A stretch of 64,000 nt of DNA from Granulosicoccus sp947495035 (GTDB lineage Bacteria > Pseudomonadota > Gammaproteobacteria > Granulosicoccales > Granulosicoccaceae): assembly GCF_050589605.1 (NCBI RefSeq), contig NZ_JBNGOO010000002.1, one strand, 5' to 3'. Below are positions 17,067-25,015 of this stretch, one piece after another; the first letter of the stretch is position 1; every line of letters starts with the position of its first letter. Position numbers and translations under genes: made by a program. Under the pieces are notes generated by a model, which worked only from the letters and a program-made list of their open reading frames with translations, did no database searches and was not told the origin of the DNA.

Positions 17067-18050
17067 TCACGCGACCCCGATCAGGATACCCGCTGCGAGC
17101 ACCAGTGATCCACCCAGAATGACCTGAAAGATGGCACGTCCCCACGGTGTTTCCATGTACCGGTTCTGGATCCAGGTGATGGCCCAGAGTTCCACGAATA
17201 CCACGGCGATGGCCACCGTGGTCGCCGTTCGAAAATCCGGGATCAGGTAGGGCAGGGCATGGCCCAGGCCGCCGATGGTGGTCATGATGCCCGACGCCAG
17301 GCCGCGCTTGATCGGTGAACCTCGCCCGGTCAGCACACCATCGTCATGGGCCGCTTCGGTGAATCCCATGGAGATCCCTGCGCCAATGGACGCTGACAAA
17401 CCGATCAGGAAGGTATTCCAGGTGTCGCCGGTGGCAAAGGCTGCCGCGAAGATGGGGGCCAGTGTGGAGATCGAGCCGTCCATCAGGCCTGCCAGGCCGG
17501 GTTGCACATAGGTGAGCAGGAATTGCCGTTTCTCGGTGTCCTCTTCTCGGGTCCTGACTTCCTCCGGCACGTTCTCCTGACCCAGCCTGACCGCCAGATC
17601 GTTGTGTCGGGACTCGGCGTTGGCCAGGTCCCCCAACAGCTTTCGGGTATCGGCATCCTGAACGCGGGACGCGGCTGCGCGATAGAAGCGCTCTGCCTGC
17701 GTCTCCATTTCTTCGGCCATGGCGCGTGTTCTGGCCAAAGGCAGTGGGCGAACCAGCCAATCGGGTTTGCGTTCGTAGTAGCCGCGGACATGTTCACGAC
17801 GAATCAACGGAATTTCATTGCCGAAGCGGCGCTTGTGCAGCTCGATCAGCAGGCTTCGATGACGATTTTCCTCTTCCGCCATGCCATCGAAGATGCGTGC
17901 GGAGTCAGGGTAGCTGTCGCGCAGGCCATCGGCGTAGGAGCGGTAGATGCGCATGTCATCCTCTTCGGAGGAAATGGCCAGTGCCAGTATCTCCTGTTCG
18001 CTCAGGCTGGTGAAGGATCGACGGCTATTGGGCAGGATTCGACTCAGCAT
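17067..18050 (-). CDS. mbfA: Membrane-bound ferritin-like iron exporter MbfA (ferritin-like + VIT1/CCC1)
   Basis: 327 aa. The N-terminal half is a ferritin-like four-helix domain with paired Glu/His iron-ligand motifs (SSEEDD, MAEEENRHRSLL, MAEEMETQAERFY, NAESRHNDLA). The C-terminal half is a VIT1/CCC1 transporter domain with FLLTYVQPGLAGLMDGSIS, the SIGAGISMGFTEA helix and three to four further hydrophobic helices. In rhizobia this fusion exports Fe2+ and protects against iron and peroxide stress. It lies 44 bp downstream of modC on the same strand, so it may be read through from modABC. No iron-regulator box was recognised. Confidence 0.9.
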   Translation of the reverse strand: MLSRILPNSRRSFTSLSEQEILALAISSEEDDMRIYRSYADGLRDSYPDSARIFDGMAEEENRHRSLLIELHKRRFGNEIPLIRREHVRGYYERKPDWLVRPLPLARTRAMAEEMETQAERFYRAAASRVQDADTRKLLGDLANAESRHNDLAVRLGQENVPEEVRTREEDTEKRQFLLTYVQPGLAGLMDGSISTLAPIFAAAFATGDTWNTFLIGLSASIGAGISMGFTEAAHDDGVLTGRGSPIKRGLASGIMTTIGGLGHALPYLIPDFRTATTVAIAVVFVELWAITWIQNRYMETPWGRAIFQVILGGSLVLAAGILIGVA

Positions 18051-18094
18051 GCGGCTTGTTCAGTGTGCGTCCGTTGAGATGACGCTGGCCTTGT

Positions 18095-19189
18095 TCATCC
18101 AGGTTCAGCGGCGATCGCATGAATATCTGTATCCCGTATCCTGATGTCAAGTGTCACGCCTGCACGTATCCCGGATTGTCTGGCAACGTGCAGTGGAACC
18201 CGGAAGCGCAGAGCCTTGGTGACCGTTTCCAGATGAAGCCGGACTGACAGTTCGTCGCCCATGCCCACCGCGTCGCTGACGGTGCCTCGCAGGCAGTTGC
18301 CACTCGTTCCCGGTTGTGACGCATCCAGGATGGAGATCGTGGTGGGAGGCACCAGCAGTATCACGGCGCTGCCGCTGGCAAGTTCACCGGGTGGTCCGCT
18401 CATCTGTTCGCCGGATTCAAGCTCGTAGAGTGTCTGTGAGGGCTGGTTCTGCAGTACCCTGGCCGGCAGCAGATTCTGGTGACCGAGCAGCTTGGCCGTT
18501 TCCTTGTCGCGAGGCGCGTTGATGACCTCCTGGACATCGCCCTGCTGCAAGGACTTCCCGCGATGTATCAGACAGAGGCTGTCGGCCAACTGCTGCACTT
18601 CGTTGATATCGTGAGTGACCAGCAGCATCGGCACCTGCAGGTGGAGACGCAACTGGGCGAGCTCGCGATACAGCTTGCGGCGGGTTTGCTGGTCGACGGC
18701 AGAAAACGGTTCATCGAGCAACAGCACCGCTGGCTCGCGCGCCAGTGCTCTGGCCAGGGCGACGCGCTGCCGCTGACCGCCGGACAGCTGCGCAGGCTTG
18801 CGAGATTCGAGACCTGTCATGTTGGTACGGGCAAGCCATTCCAGAGCCCGCCGCCGACGCTCTTCCCGAGGGGAATCGTGGATGGCCAGCATGACATTCT
18901 CGAGTACCGTCTTGTGAGGGAACAGGGCATAGTGCTGGAAGACCATGCCCACACGTCGTTGCTGTGGCGAGAGGTTGATGTTTGCCTCGCTGTCCTGCCA
19001 GTGACTGTCACCGCAGCTCACATGTGCTGTCCCCGAATGGTGCAGACCGGCGATGGTTCGCAGTACCGTACTCTTGCCGCTACCGGAAGGGCCCACCAGC
19101 GCCAGCAGTTCTCCGGGAGCACAGTGCAGCTGCACATCCAGACTGATGGGAAGTGATTGCCGAATGCGGACTGTCAGCGAACCGGTCAC
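18095..19189 (-). CDS. modC: Molybdate ABC transporter ATP-binding protein
   Basis: 364 aa (family about 350-360). Walker A is GPSGSGKST, the signature is LSGGQRQRVALARAL, and Walker B is VLLLDEPFSAVD with the His-loop VTHDINEV. The C-terminal ~130 residues form the molybdate-binding (TOBE/Mop) domain, with RGTVSDAVGMGDELSVRL. The start is GTG and overlaps the modB stop by 4 bp (GTGA), showing translational coupling. It powers molybdate uptake for molybdenum-cofactor enzymes. Confidence 0.93.
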   Translation of the reverse strand: MTGSLTVRIRQSLPISLDVQLHCAPGELLALVGPSGSGKSTVLRTIAGLHHSGTAHVSCGDSHWQDSEANINLSPQQRRVGMVFQHYALFPHKTVLENVMLAIHDSPREERRRRALEWLARTNMTGLESRKPAQLSGGQRQRVALARALAREPAVLLLDEPFSAVDQQTRRKLYRELAQLRLHLQVPMLLVTHDINEVQQLADSLCLIHRGKSLQQGDVQEVINAPRDKETAKLLGHQNLLPARVLQNQPSQTLYELESGEQMSGPPGELASGSAVILLVPPTTISILDASQPGTSGNCLRGTVSDAVGMGDELSVRLHLETVTKALRFRVPLHVARQSGIRAGVTLDIRIRDTDIHAIAAEPG

Positions 19190-19833
19190 GTGGCAGGCTG
19201 ACTCCGGCGAACGATCAGCAGGGCCAGCAGTGAGAACAGCAGCAGCGAAATGCTGTACCAGCCGGCAGTCTGCATGTCGAAGGCCTGCACGCTGTCGTAG
19301 ATGGCAATGGACACGGTACGAGTGACACCTTCAATGTTGCCGCCCACCAGCAGCACGACACCGAACTCCCCCAGAGTGTGTGCAAACACCAGGGTGGCGC
19401 TGGCCAGCAGCCCTTGCCAGGTAAGCGGCAGCTCGATGTGCCACCAGGTCTTCCAGGGTGACAGACCACTGACCCAGGCCGCTTCGCGCACTTCCAGTGG
19501 CAGGGCACTGAACGCCAGTTGAATCGGTTGCACGGCAAACGGCAGGTTCACCACGATCGACGCCACCACCAGACCCGGAAAGGTGAACACCAGTGGTGCT
19601 CCGAGCAAACGGGTGCTCAGGGCACCGGTGACAGTCTCCGGGCTGAACAATTGCAGCAGATAATAGCCGATGACTGTCGGTGGCAGAATCAGTGGCAGAA
19701 ACAGCAGGGCTTCTATCCAGGGCTTGTAGCGGAAGGTCGAGAACGCCAGCCAGCGACCCATCAGCAAGCCCAGGGGCAGCAGGATGAGGGCCGTCCACAA
19801 GGCCAGTTTGAAGGAAACCAGAAACGGTGACAT
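19186..19833 (-). CDS. modB: Molybdate ABC transporter permease
   Basis: 215-aa integral membrane protein with about five hydrophobic helices. The permease loop, LGEFGVVLLVGGNIEGVTRT, is characteristic of ModB and contacts ModC. It starts 17 bp after modA and overlaps modC by 4 bp, giving the order modA-modB-modC on the minus strand. Confidence 0.93.
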   Translation of the reverse strand: MSPFLVSFKLALWTALILLPLGLLMGRWLAFSTFRYKPWIEALLFLPLILPPTVIGYYLLQLFSPETVTGALSTRLLGAPLVFTFPGLVVASIVVNLPFAVQPIQLAFSALPLEVREAAWVSGLSPWKTWWHIELPLTWQGLLASATLVFAHTLGEFGVVLLVGGNIEGVTRTVSIAIYDSVQAFDMQTAGWYSISLLLFSLLALLIVRRSQPAT

Positions 19834-19850
19834 GAGTGCGTCGATGCCGG

Positions 19851-20675
19851 TCAGTGAACGGGTGTCAGGCCATGGCGTGCCAGAACCGCGCTGGCCGATG
19901 GCTGCTGCAGCCAGTTGAACAACCGTTCTGCCTGCAAGCCGGCAGACTCAAGCAGGACCATCTTGTGTACAACGGCCCGATAGCTGTCAGCAGGTAGTGG
20001 CGTGACGAGCAACTCGGCAGGCGCACCAATCAGTAATGAATCCGGAACGATGGCGTATTCGACGGCCCCCGTGAGTGCAAACTGCAGGGTCTGAGCGGCA
20101 TTCTCGGCATTGAGCAGAAAGCCGGGTGGCAGTGGCCACAGGCCATTGTTCTGCAGTGATTCCCTGGCCGCCTTGCCGTAGGGGGCATGTTGCGGATTGG
20201 GTATGGCGATTCTGAAGGCCTGTTGCCGCTCGATGCCTTCATTCAGCATGCTCAGCGTCGGCGTGTGATCAAGGTCTTGTTCATCGGTGTCATCGCCCTG
20301 ATTGCGCAAGGAGACCAACGAGAGCGTTCCCCGTGCCAGCAGGGCTCCGGCATCGCGTGTCTTGCCGGCCGCATGCAATCGGTCGACGCTGGCTTCGTCG
20401 GCGGACAGGAAGAGTTCGAAGGGAGCACCATGTCGAATCTGCGTGCTCAACAGACCAGAGGATGCAAAGCTGGTGCGTGGTACCGGCTGTCCGGTCTGTT
20501 CGCTGTACAGCTGGCTCAATTCGGGCCACAGATCACGAAAGCTTGACGCCAGTGCCAGCAGAGGCGGTTGCCCGGAGGCTTGTGTCGATGCTGGCACAGT
20601 AGCTGTGAACAGCAGAACGGCCAGTAACAACACTGTCATCATACCCGTTGATTGCTTCAGCACGTTATGCTTCAT
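19851..20675 (-). CDS. modA: Molybdate ABC transporter periplasmic binding protein
   Basis: 274 aa from the ATG that gives MKHNVLKQ followed by a hydrophobic signal peptide (LLLAVLLFTATVPAST, cleavage near ASTQA-SGQ). The mature protein begins LLALASSFRDLWPELSQLY and keeps the ModA oxyanion-site pattern (ASSFRD, SFASSGLLSTQI, ELFLSADEASVDRL). It captures molybdate for ModBC. Longer upstream frame without signal-peptide logic was rejected. Only 39 bp separate its start from the divergent dgkA start, so its promoter must lie inside dgkA. Confidence 0.9.
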   Translation of the reverse strand: MKHNVLKQSTGMMTVLLLAVLLFTATVPASTQASGQPPLLALASSFRDLWPELSQLYSEQTGQPVPRTSFASSGLLSTQIRHGAPFELFLSADEASVDRLHAAGKTRDAGALLARGTLSLVSLRNQGDDTDEQDLDHTPTLSMLNEGIERQQAFRIAIPNPQHAPYGKAARESLQNNGLWPLPPGFLLNAENAAQTLQFALTGAVEYAIVPDSLLIGAPAELLVTPLPADSYRAVVHKMVLLESAGLQAERLFNWLQQPSASAVLARHGLTPVH

Positions 20676-20714
20676 GCGGGTGCATACCGGAAAGTGAATC
20701 AGGGTCGTCATTGA

Positions 20715-21089
20715 ATGCAGAAGAATACTGGAATCCGAAGAATTCGACTTGCGGGAGTTTACGCCTTTAACGGTATTCGAGCGGCAATTCATCACGAAGC
20801 AGCCTTTCGTCAGGAACTGATTCTGGCGCTGGTTTTCCTGCCACTGGTATTCCTGCTGGACGTCAGTCGTGTCGAACGTGTTCTGCTGGTCAGTGTGACT
20901 GCGCTTGTCCTGATTGTCGAGCTGGTCAACAGTGCGGTGGAGGCCGTGGTTGATCGGGTCAGTGCCGAGCACCACCTGTTGTCGGGCAGGGCCAAGGATA
21001 TGGGGTCGGGGGCCGTCTTGATGACGCTGGCTCTGTGGCTGTATGTCTGGGTGGATATCGTGGTATTCGGCATCTGGTTTGCCGCTTGA
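20715..21089 (+). CDS. dgkA: Diacylglycerol kinase DgkA (prokaryotic integral-membrane type)
   Basis: 124 aa, matching the ~121 aa of E. coli DgkA. Three hydrophobic helices and the family signature ELVNSAVEAVVDR followed by HHLLSGRAKDMGSGAV (active site and ATP contact) are present. It phosphorylates diacylglycerol released by membrane-derived oligosaccharide and lipid A modification, returning it to phospholipid synthesis. It is the first of four plus-strand genes (dgkA-tupB-tupC-ilvE) spaced 14 bp or less or overlapping. Confidence 0.93.
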   Translation: MQKNTGIRRIRLAGVYAFNGIRAAIHHEAAFRQELILALVFLPLVFLLDVSRVERVLLVSVTALVLIVELVNSAVEAVVDRVSAEHHLLSGRAKDMGSGAVLMTLALWLYVWVDIVVFGIWFAA

Positions 21090-21103
21090 TTGCCTGAGTT
21101 CCC

Positions 21104-21820
21104 ATGCAGAGTTTTTCCGATGCGCTGCTGGAAGCGCTGCACCTGATCATGGCCTTTGATGGTGACCTGCAGGAGATCATTCTGCTGTCGCTGAAGGTCA
21201 GTCTGTGCGCCGTGCTGATCGGCGCGATCATCGGATTTCCCCTGGGCGCCTGGCTGGCGGTCACCCGGTCACGACTACGGCCGGTGCTGGTGACGCTGAC
21301 CAGTGCCATGATGGGACTCCCCCCGGTGGTGGTCGGCCTGGTGGTCTATCTGCTGTTGTCCAATGCCGGTGTTCTGGGACCCTTGCAGCTACTGTATACG
21401 CCCGCTGCGATGATCATCGCTCAGTCGATTCTGGTCACGCCGATTCTGACGGCACTGACGCGCGAGACGATCACTGTATTGCACGAGCAGTATGCCGATC
21501 AGCTGACCCTGTTCGGCGTCACCGGGTGGCGTCGGCTGCAGACTCTGCTGTGGGAGGGGCGTCATGGCCTGTTGACCGCAGTACTGGCCGGTTTCGGACG
21601 AGCCATCGCCGAGGTGGGCGCGGTCATCATCGTGGGTGGCAACATCAATCATGTCACGCGCGTCATGACCACCACCATTGCACTGGAGACCTCCAAGGGC
21701 AATCTGTCGCTGGCTCTGGGCCTGGGCATCGTGCTGGTGATGCTGGCCCTGATGGTCAATGCGGCGGTGCTCGGACTGGGCTCCTACATGCGTCGTCAGG
21801 GAGTCAGTGGACATGCCTGA
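21104..21820 (+). CDS. tupB: Tungstate-type ABC transporter permease
   Basis: 238-aa permease with about five to six helices and the cytoplasmic loop GFGRAIAEVGAVIIVGGNI, which distinguishes TupB-type permeases. PPVVVGLVVYLLL and STGVTGW-like sequences also fit. It starts 14 bp after dgkA and its stop overlaps tupC by 8 bp. The usual periplasmic partner gene tupA is not present in the window. The substrate is inferred from family resemblance: tungstate or a related oxyanion. Confidence 0.82.
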   Translation: MQSFSDALLEALHLIMAFDGDLQEIILLSLKVSLCAVLIGAIIGFPLGAWLAVTRSRLRPVLVTLTSAMMGLPPVVVGLVVYLLLSNAGVLGPLQLLYTPAAMIIAQSILVTPILTALTRETITVLHEQYADQLTLFGVTGWRRLQTLLWEGRHGLLTAVLAGFGRAIAEVGAVIIVGGNINHVTRVMTTTIALETSKGNLSLALGLGIVLVMLALMVNAAVLGLGSYMRRQGVSGHA

Positions 21821-22553
21821 GCAGCGTAGTGGGTCATCAGCGGTCGGTCTCGTGGTCGGCGAATCCCTGCAGATCGAGCGTGCTGGGCGTGTGCTGCTCG
21901 ATCTGCCGAGCATCAGTCTGGGGCAGGCGCCCTGCAGCGCCATCGTCGGACCGAACGGTGCGGGCAAGTCATTGCTGATCCGTACCCTGTGTGATCTGAT
22001 GGTCCCCGATCACGGACGGGTATTGTGGGCGGGTTCGGCCCCGGATGCAGCCCGCCGACACCAGATCGGACTGCTGCTGCAGCGTCCGGTCCTGCTGCGC
22101 CGCAGCGCCTTGCAGAATCTCGTCTATGCATTGCGCCTTACCGGCCTGACGCCACGGCAGGCCAGACAACAGGCCATCCAGGCCCTGCAGGATGCCGGAC
22201 TGGAGACGATCATGCATGTGTCGGCACAGCGGCTGTCGGGTGGAGAACAGCAACGGGTCGCATTGGCACGTGCGCTGGCACTGAAGCCTGATATGCTCTT
22301 CCTCGATGAAGCGACGGCAAACGTCGACCCGGCCTCGACACTGGTCATAGAGCAGCAACTGACTGTCGCCATGCAGGCAGGTTTGCGTCTGGTCATGGTC
22401 AGTCATGATGTAGGTCAGGTCAGGCGACTGGCACAGGAAGTCGTGCTGATGCACAACGGCCGGATTGTCGAACAAAGCCCTTGCACGATATTTTTCAATC
22501 AGACTAACAATCCGGTATCGCGTCGCTGGCTGGCTGGCGAGCTGCTGGTATGA
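21813..22553 (+). CDS. tupC: Tungstate-type ABC transporter ATP-binding protein
   Basis: 246 aa. Walker A is GPNGAGKSLL, the signature LSGGEQQRVALARAL, and Walker B MLFLDEATANVD with the switch VSHDVGQV. It is a short single-domain ATPase without a TOBE domain, unlike ModC. The chosen ATG overlaps tupB by 8 bp; an earlier in-frame start at 21759 lies deep inside tupB. It pairs with TupB to form the membrane part of an importer. Confidence 0.82.
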   Translation: MPEQRSGSSAVGLVVGESLQIERAGRVLLDLPSISLGQAPCSAIVGPNGAGKSLLIRTLCDLMVPDHGRVLWAGSAPDAARRHQIGLLLQRPVLLRRSALQNLVYALRLTGLTPRQARQQAIQALQDAGLETIMHVSAQRLSGGEQQRVALARALALKPDMLFLDEATANVDPASTLVIEQQLTVAMQAGLRLVMVSHDVGQVRRLAQEVVLMHNGRIVEQSPCTIFFNQTNNPVSRRWLAGELLV

Positions 22554-22565
22554 GAAGGAGTGGTT

Positions 22566-23561
22566 ATGGCAGGTGATTTTGGTACTCGATTCATGGACAA
22601 GATGGTCATCAGCCATTTTGCCGATGGCTGGAGTGATGCCCGGATTGTACCCAGTGATTCCATATCGCTGCATCCCGGGGCGCATGTTCTGCATTACGCC
22701 AGCACCTGCTTCGAAGGGTTGAAGGCCTTCCGTCAGGTGGATGGCAGTGTCGCCATCTTCCGCATGGACAGAAATGTGGCGCGCTTTGCGCAAAGCAGCC
22801 AGCTGTTGTATTTGCCGGCCATCGATCAGGAGCAGACCACGCGCATGATCACCGAGATCGTTGCTCTGTACGCCGACGAAATCCCGGACACGCCTGCGTC
22901 CATGTACATCAGGCCGACACATATCGGTACCGAAGCGGCCATCGGCAAGGCGGCCGCGCCATCTGCAAGCTCCATGCAGTATGTGCTGTTGTCACCGGTT
23001 GCCGACTACTTCGCCGGCGGCGATGCCTGTCTGCGTCTGCTGCTGGATGAAAAAGGTGTTCGCTGTGGACCGGATCACGGCATGGTCAAGGGCGGGGGCA
23101 ACTACGCCAGCGCGCTGAAGCACATCATGCGGGCAAGAAGCGAAGTCAATGCCGATCAGGTACTGTTCTGTCCGGGTGGTGATGTGCAGGAAACCGGGGC
23201 GGCGAATTTCATTCTGGTGGATGGTAACCAGATCATTACCAAGGCGCTGGATGAATCCTTTCTGCACGGGGTCACCCGGGACTCGCTGCTGACCCTGGCG
23301 CGTGACAAGGGCATGGATGTGCAGGAGCGTGAGCTGACGGTCGAAGAGCTGCTGGAGCGTTCGGCAAAGCCCGATTGCGAGGCGGGCCTGTCCGGCACCG
23401 CTGCGGTGCTGGCCGCTGTGGGCACCTTGATACACGGTGGGCGGGAGTACAAGGTGGGAAGCGGCCAGGTGGGGCCACGAATTCGTGCCATGCGCGAGGA
23501 ACTCAATGCCATTCAGTGGGGCAAGAGTGCCGACACACATGGCTGGCTGACGCACCTCTGA
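22566..23561 (+). CDS. ilvE: Branched-chain amino acid aminotransferase (class IV PLP enzyme)
   Basis: 331 aa. PLP-binding Lys175 sits in MVKGGGNYASALK, the BCAT fold-IV motif is FCPGGDVQETGAANFILV, and ALDESFLHGVTRDSLLTLA lies further on. It resembles the longer type II BCATs. It transfers the amino group between glutamate and leucine, isoleucine or valine in the cytosol. The ATG at 22566 has AAGGAG 5 bp upstream; a GTG 6 bp earlier falls inside that site. It begins 12 bp after tupC, so it is probably in the dgkA-tupBC operon. Confidence 0.9.
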   Translation: MAGDFGTRFMDKMVISHFADGWSDARIVPSDSISLHPGAHVLHYASTCFEGLKAFRQVDGSVAIFRMDRNVARFAQSSQLLYLPAIDQEQTTRMITEIVALYADEIPDTPASMYIRPTHIGTEAAIGKAAAPSASSMQYVLLSPVADYFAGGDACLRLLLDEKGVRCGPDHGMVKGGGNYASALKHIMRARSEVNADQVLFCPGGDVQETGAANFILVDGNQIITKALDESFLHGVTRDSLLTLARDKGMDVQERELTVEELLERSAKPDCEAGLSGTAAVLAAVGTLIHGGREYKVGSGQVGPRIRAMREELNAIQWGKSADTHGWLTHL

Positions 23562-23659
23562 TATTGGATCGGCAGGCCCGGATACCAGCAAAGGGTCCGT
23601 TCGAGCTCCTGATTTTCCGACACAGGCAGCAATTGTCGCAGCGTATCCGCTCGGCAATC

Positions 23660-23687
23660 CTGCCAATGCCGCCGCTCGGGTTATAAT
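23660..23687 (+). promoter_or_regulatory. Candidate sigma-70 promoter of the queuosine-precursor transporter gene
   Basis: A perfect TATAAT lies at 23682-23687, with a 4/6 match to the -35 box (CTGCCA, 23660-23665) 16 bp upstream. It is 24 bp before the proposed TTG start, giving a very short leader. Confidence 0.5.
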
Positions 23688-23710
23688 CGCCGGTTTTCAG
23701 GAGTTCTGTC

Positions 23711-24253
23711 TTGACATCTCGTTTTCCCTGGTGGGCCGTGGTTGCCATGGCGGTCATTGTCGGCGCATCCAATTACCTGGTTGCCTTCCCGATCAATGAC
23801 TGGCTGGTCTGGGGTGCGCTGACGTATCCGCTGGCCTTCCTGGTCAATGACCTTGTCAATCGTTTCTGGGGCGCTGCCTGTGCACGCAAGGTGGTGTATG
23901 TCGGCTTCGCCGTCGGCGTACTGCTGTCACTGTCCGTGGACACCATCGATCAGCGCATCGCCATTGCCTCCGGCCTGGCCTTTCTGCTCGCTCAATTGCT
24001 CGATGTGGCCATCTTCGACAGACTGCGCGTCGGTCGCTGGTGGGTAGCACCGAGCGTCTCTTCCGGTATCAGCTCGGTTGTGGACACGCTGCTGTTCTTC
24101 GGCATCGCCTTCATCGGTACCGGTGCTCCCTGGCATCAATGGGCAATGGGGGATCTGGCCGTCAAGTGGTCGGTCGCTGCTCTGTCCGTGTTGGTGTACG
24201 GGGTACTGGCATCCCGCATGAGCAGCACAAGCCGAAGTGGCGTCTGCAAGTGA
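23711..24253 (+). CDS. Queuosine-precursor transporter (VUT family, YhhQ-like)
   Basis: 180 aa with five to six hydrophobic helices. The family's TYPLAFLVNDLVNRFWG segment near residues 38-54 and the VSSGISSVVDTLLFF helix point to the VUT (YhhQ/QueT-like) transporters, which import 7-deazaguanine precursors of queuosine. The start is TTG: AGGAG lies 7 bp upstream, and no ATG exists near the conserved N-terminus. Its own promoter-like TATAAT lies just upstream. It converges with the LuxR-type regulator gene. Confidence 0.85.
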   Translation: MTSRFPWWAVVAMAVIVGASNYLVAFPINDWLVWGALTYPLAFLVNDLVNRFWGAACARKVVYVGFAVGVLLSLSVDTIDQRIAIASGLAFLLAQLLDVAIFDRLRVGRWWVAPSVSSGISSVVDTLLFFGIAFIGTGAPWHQWAMGDLAVKWSVAALSVLVYGVLASRMSSTSRSGVCK

Positions 24254-24258
24254 CAGGC

Positions 24259-24284
24259 GCTCAGCTGCATCACGGCGGCTGAGC
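24259..24284. terminator. Weak hairpin between convergent genes
   Basis: GCTCAGC pairs with GCTGAGC across a 12-nt loop in the 78-bp gap between the transporter and the LuxR-type regulator. No T-run follows. Confidence 0.3.
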
Positions 24285-24331
24285 TACCTTGCCATCGGTC
24301 GGTTCCTGTGTACTGGCGTTCGACCTGCTTA

Positions 24332-25015
24332 TCAGGCCACCGGCGTATCCGGTGAATTGTCTTCGTAGCTGTTGATCAGGCCACGCTGCTGGGCTTCGCG
24401 CACACAGGAAGTCCGGTTCTTCACGCCCAGCAGTTTGAACAGCTGCGATGTGTGATATTTCACCGTAGCTTCGGAAATGCCGACGATCTGCGAGATCTGC
24501 TTGTTGGAATTGCCATCGGCCATCAATTGCAGCACTTGCAGCTGTTTCTGGCCGGGTCGCAGACTGCTGGCATTCTGATTGCCGGCGCTGGGCAGATCTC
24601 CGCGCCGCAGCTGGTTGTCCAGGGCGGCGAAGCGTTCGGGGAAGAAGCTGCCTCCTTCCAGAACCTTGCGAATGCCACTGATCATTTCGGCGGCAGGCAG
24701 GGTCTTGGGAATGAATCCCGAGGCACCGTTTTCCATGGCCGTGCGGATGTACTTGTCGTCATCGGAGCCGCTGATCACCACCACGGGAATGCGCTTGTCG
24801 CGGTTGCGCAGGCCGACCAGCAGGCCGATTCCGTCGATACCCGGCATGAACAGGTCTGTCAGCACCAGTTCGAAACGCTTGCCGGAATCGATCACCGATA
24901 GCGCATGCTGTGTGGAATAGCAGGGCGTGATCCGGATGGAGGAATCGATCTCGGTCAGCATGACCTGCATGGCGTCTGCCACGAGGCGGTGGTCTTCTAC
25001 CATCAGAATGTTCAC
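24332..25015 (-). CDS. NarL/LuxR-family response regulator
   Basis: 227 aa. The receiver has Glu7-Asp8, phospho-acceptor Asp54 (VLTDLFMPGI) and a PKTLPAAEM switch lysine. The C-terminal HTH (about 160-215) reads LQLMADGNSNKQISQIVGISEATVKYHTSQLFKL across its helices, typical of LuxR-type DNA binding. The start is GTG and overlaps the hybrid kinase stop by 4 bp (GTGA). It is the output regulator of the three-gene sensory operon on this strand. Confidence 0.9.
   Translation of the reverse strand: MNILMVEDHRLVADAMQVMLTEIDSSIRITPCYSTQHALSVIDSGKRFELVLTDLFMPGIDGIGLLVGLRNRDKRIPVVVISGSDDDKYIRTAMENGASGFIPKTLPAAEMISGIRKVLEGGSFFPERFAALDNQLRRGDLPSAGNQNASSLRPGQKQLQVLQLMADGNSNKQISQIVGISEATVKYHTSQLFKLLGVKNRTSCVREAQQRGLINSYEDNSPDTPVA

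Noticed and set aside
20676..20975. N-terminal extension of modA
   Set aside because: It would overlap dgkA on the other strand and hide the signal peptide; the ATG at 20675 begins directly before a typical signal sequence.
21104..22553. Reading tupBC as a second molybdate transporter
   Set aside because: The permease loop and the ATPase without a TOBE domain fit the tungstate type better, and a complete modABC is already present; kept as tungstate-type with reduced confidence.
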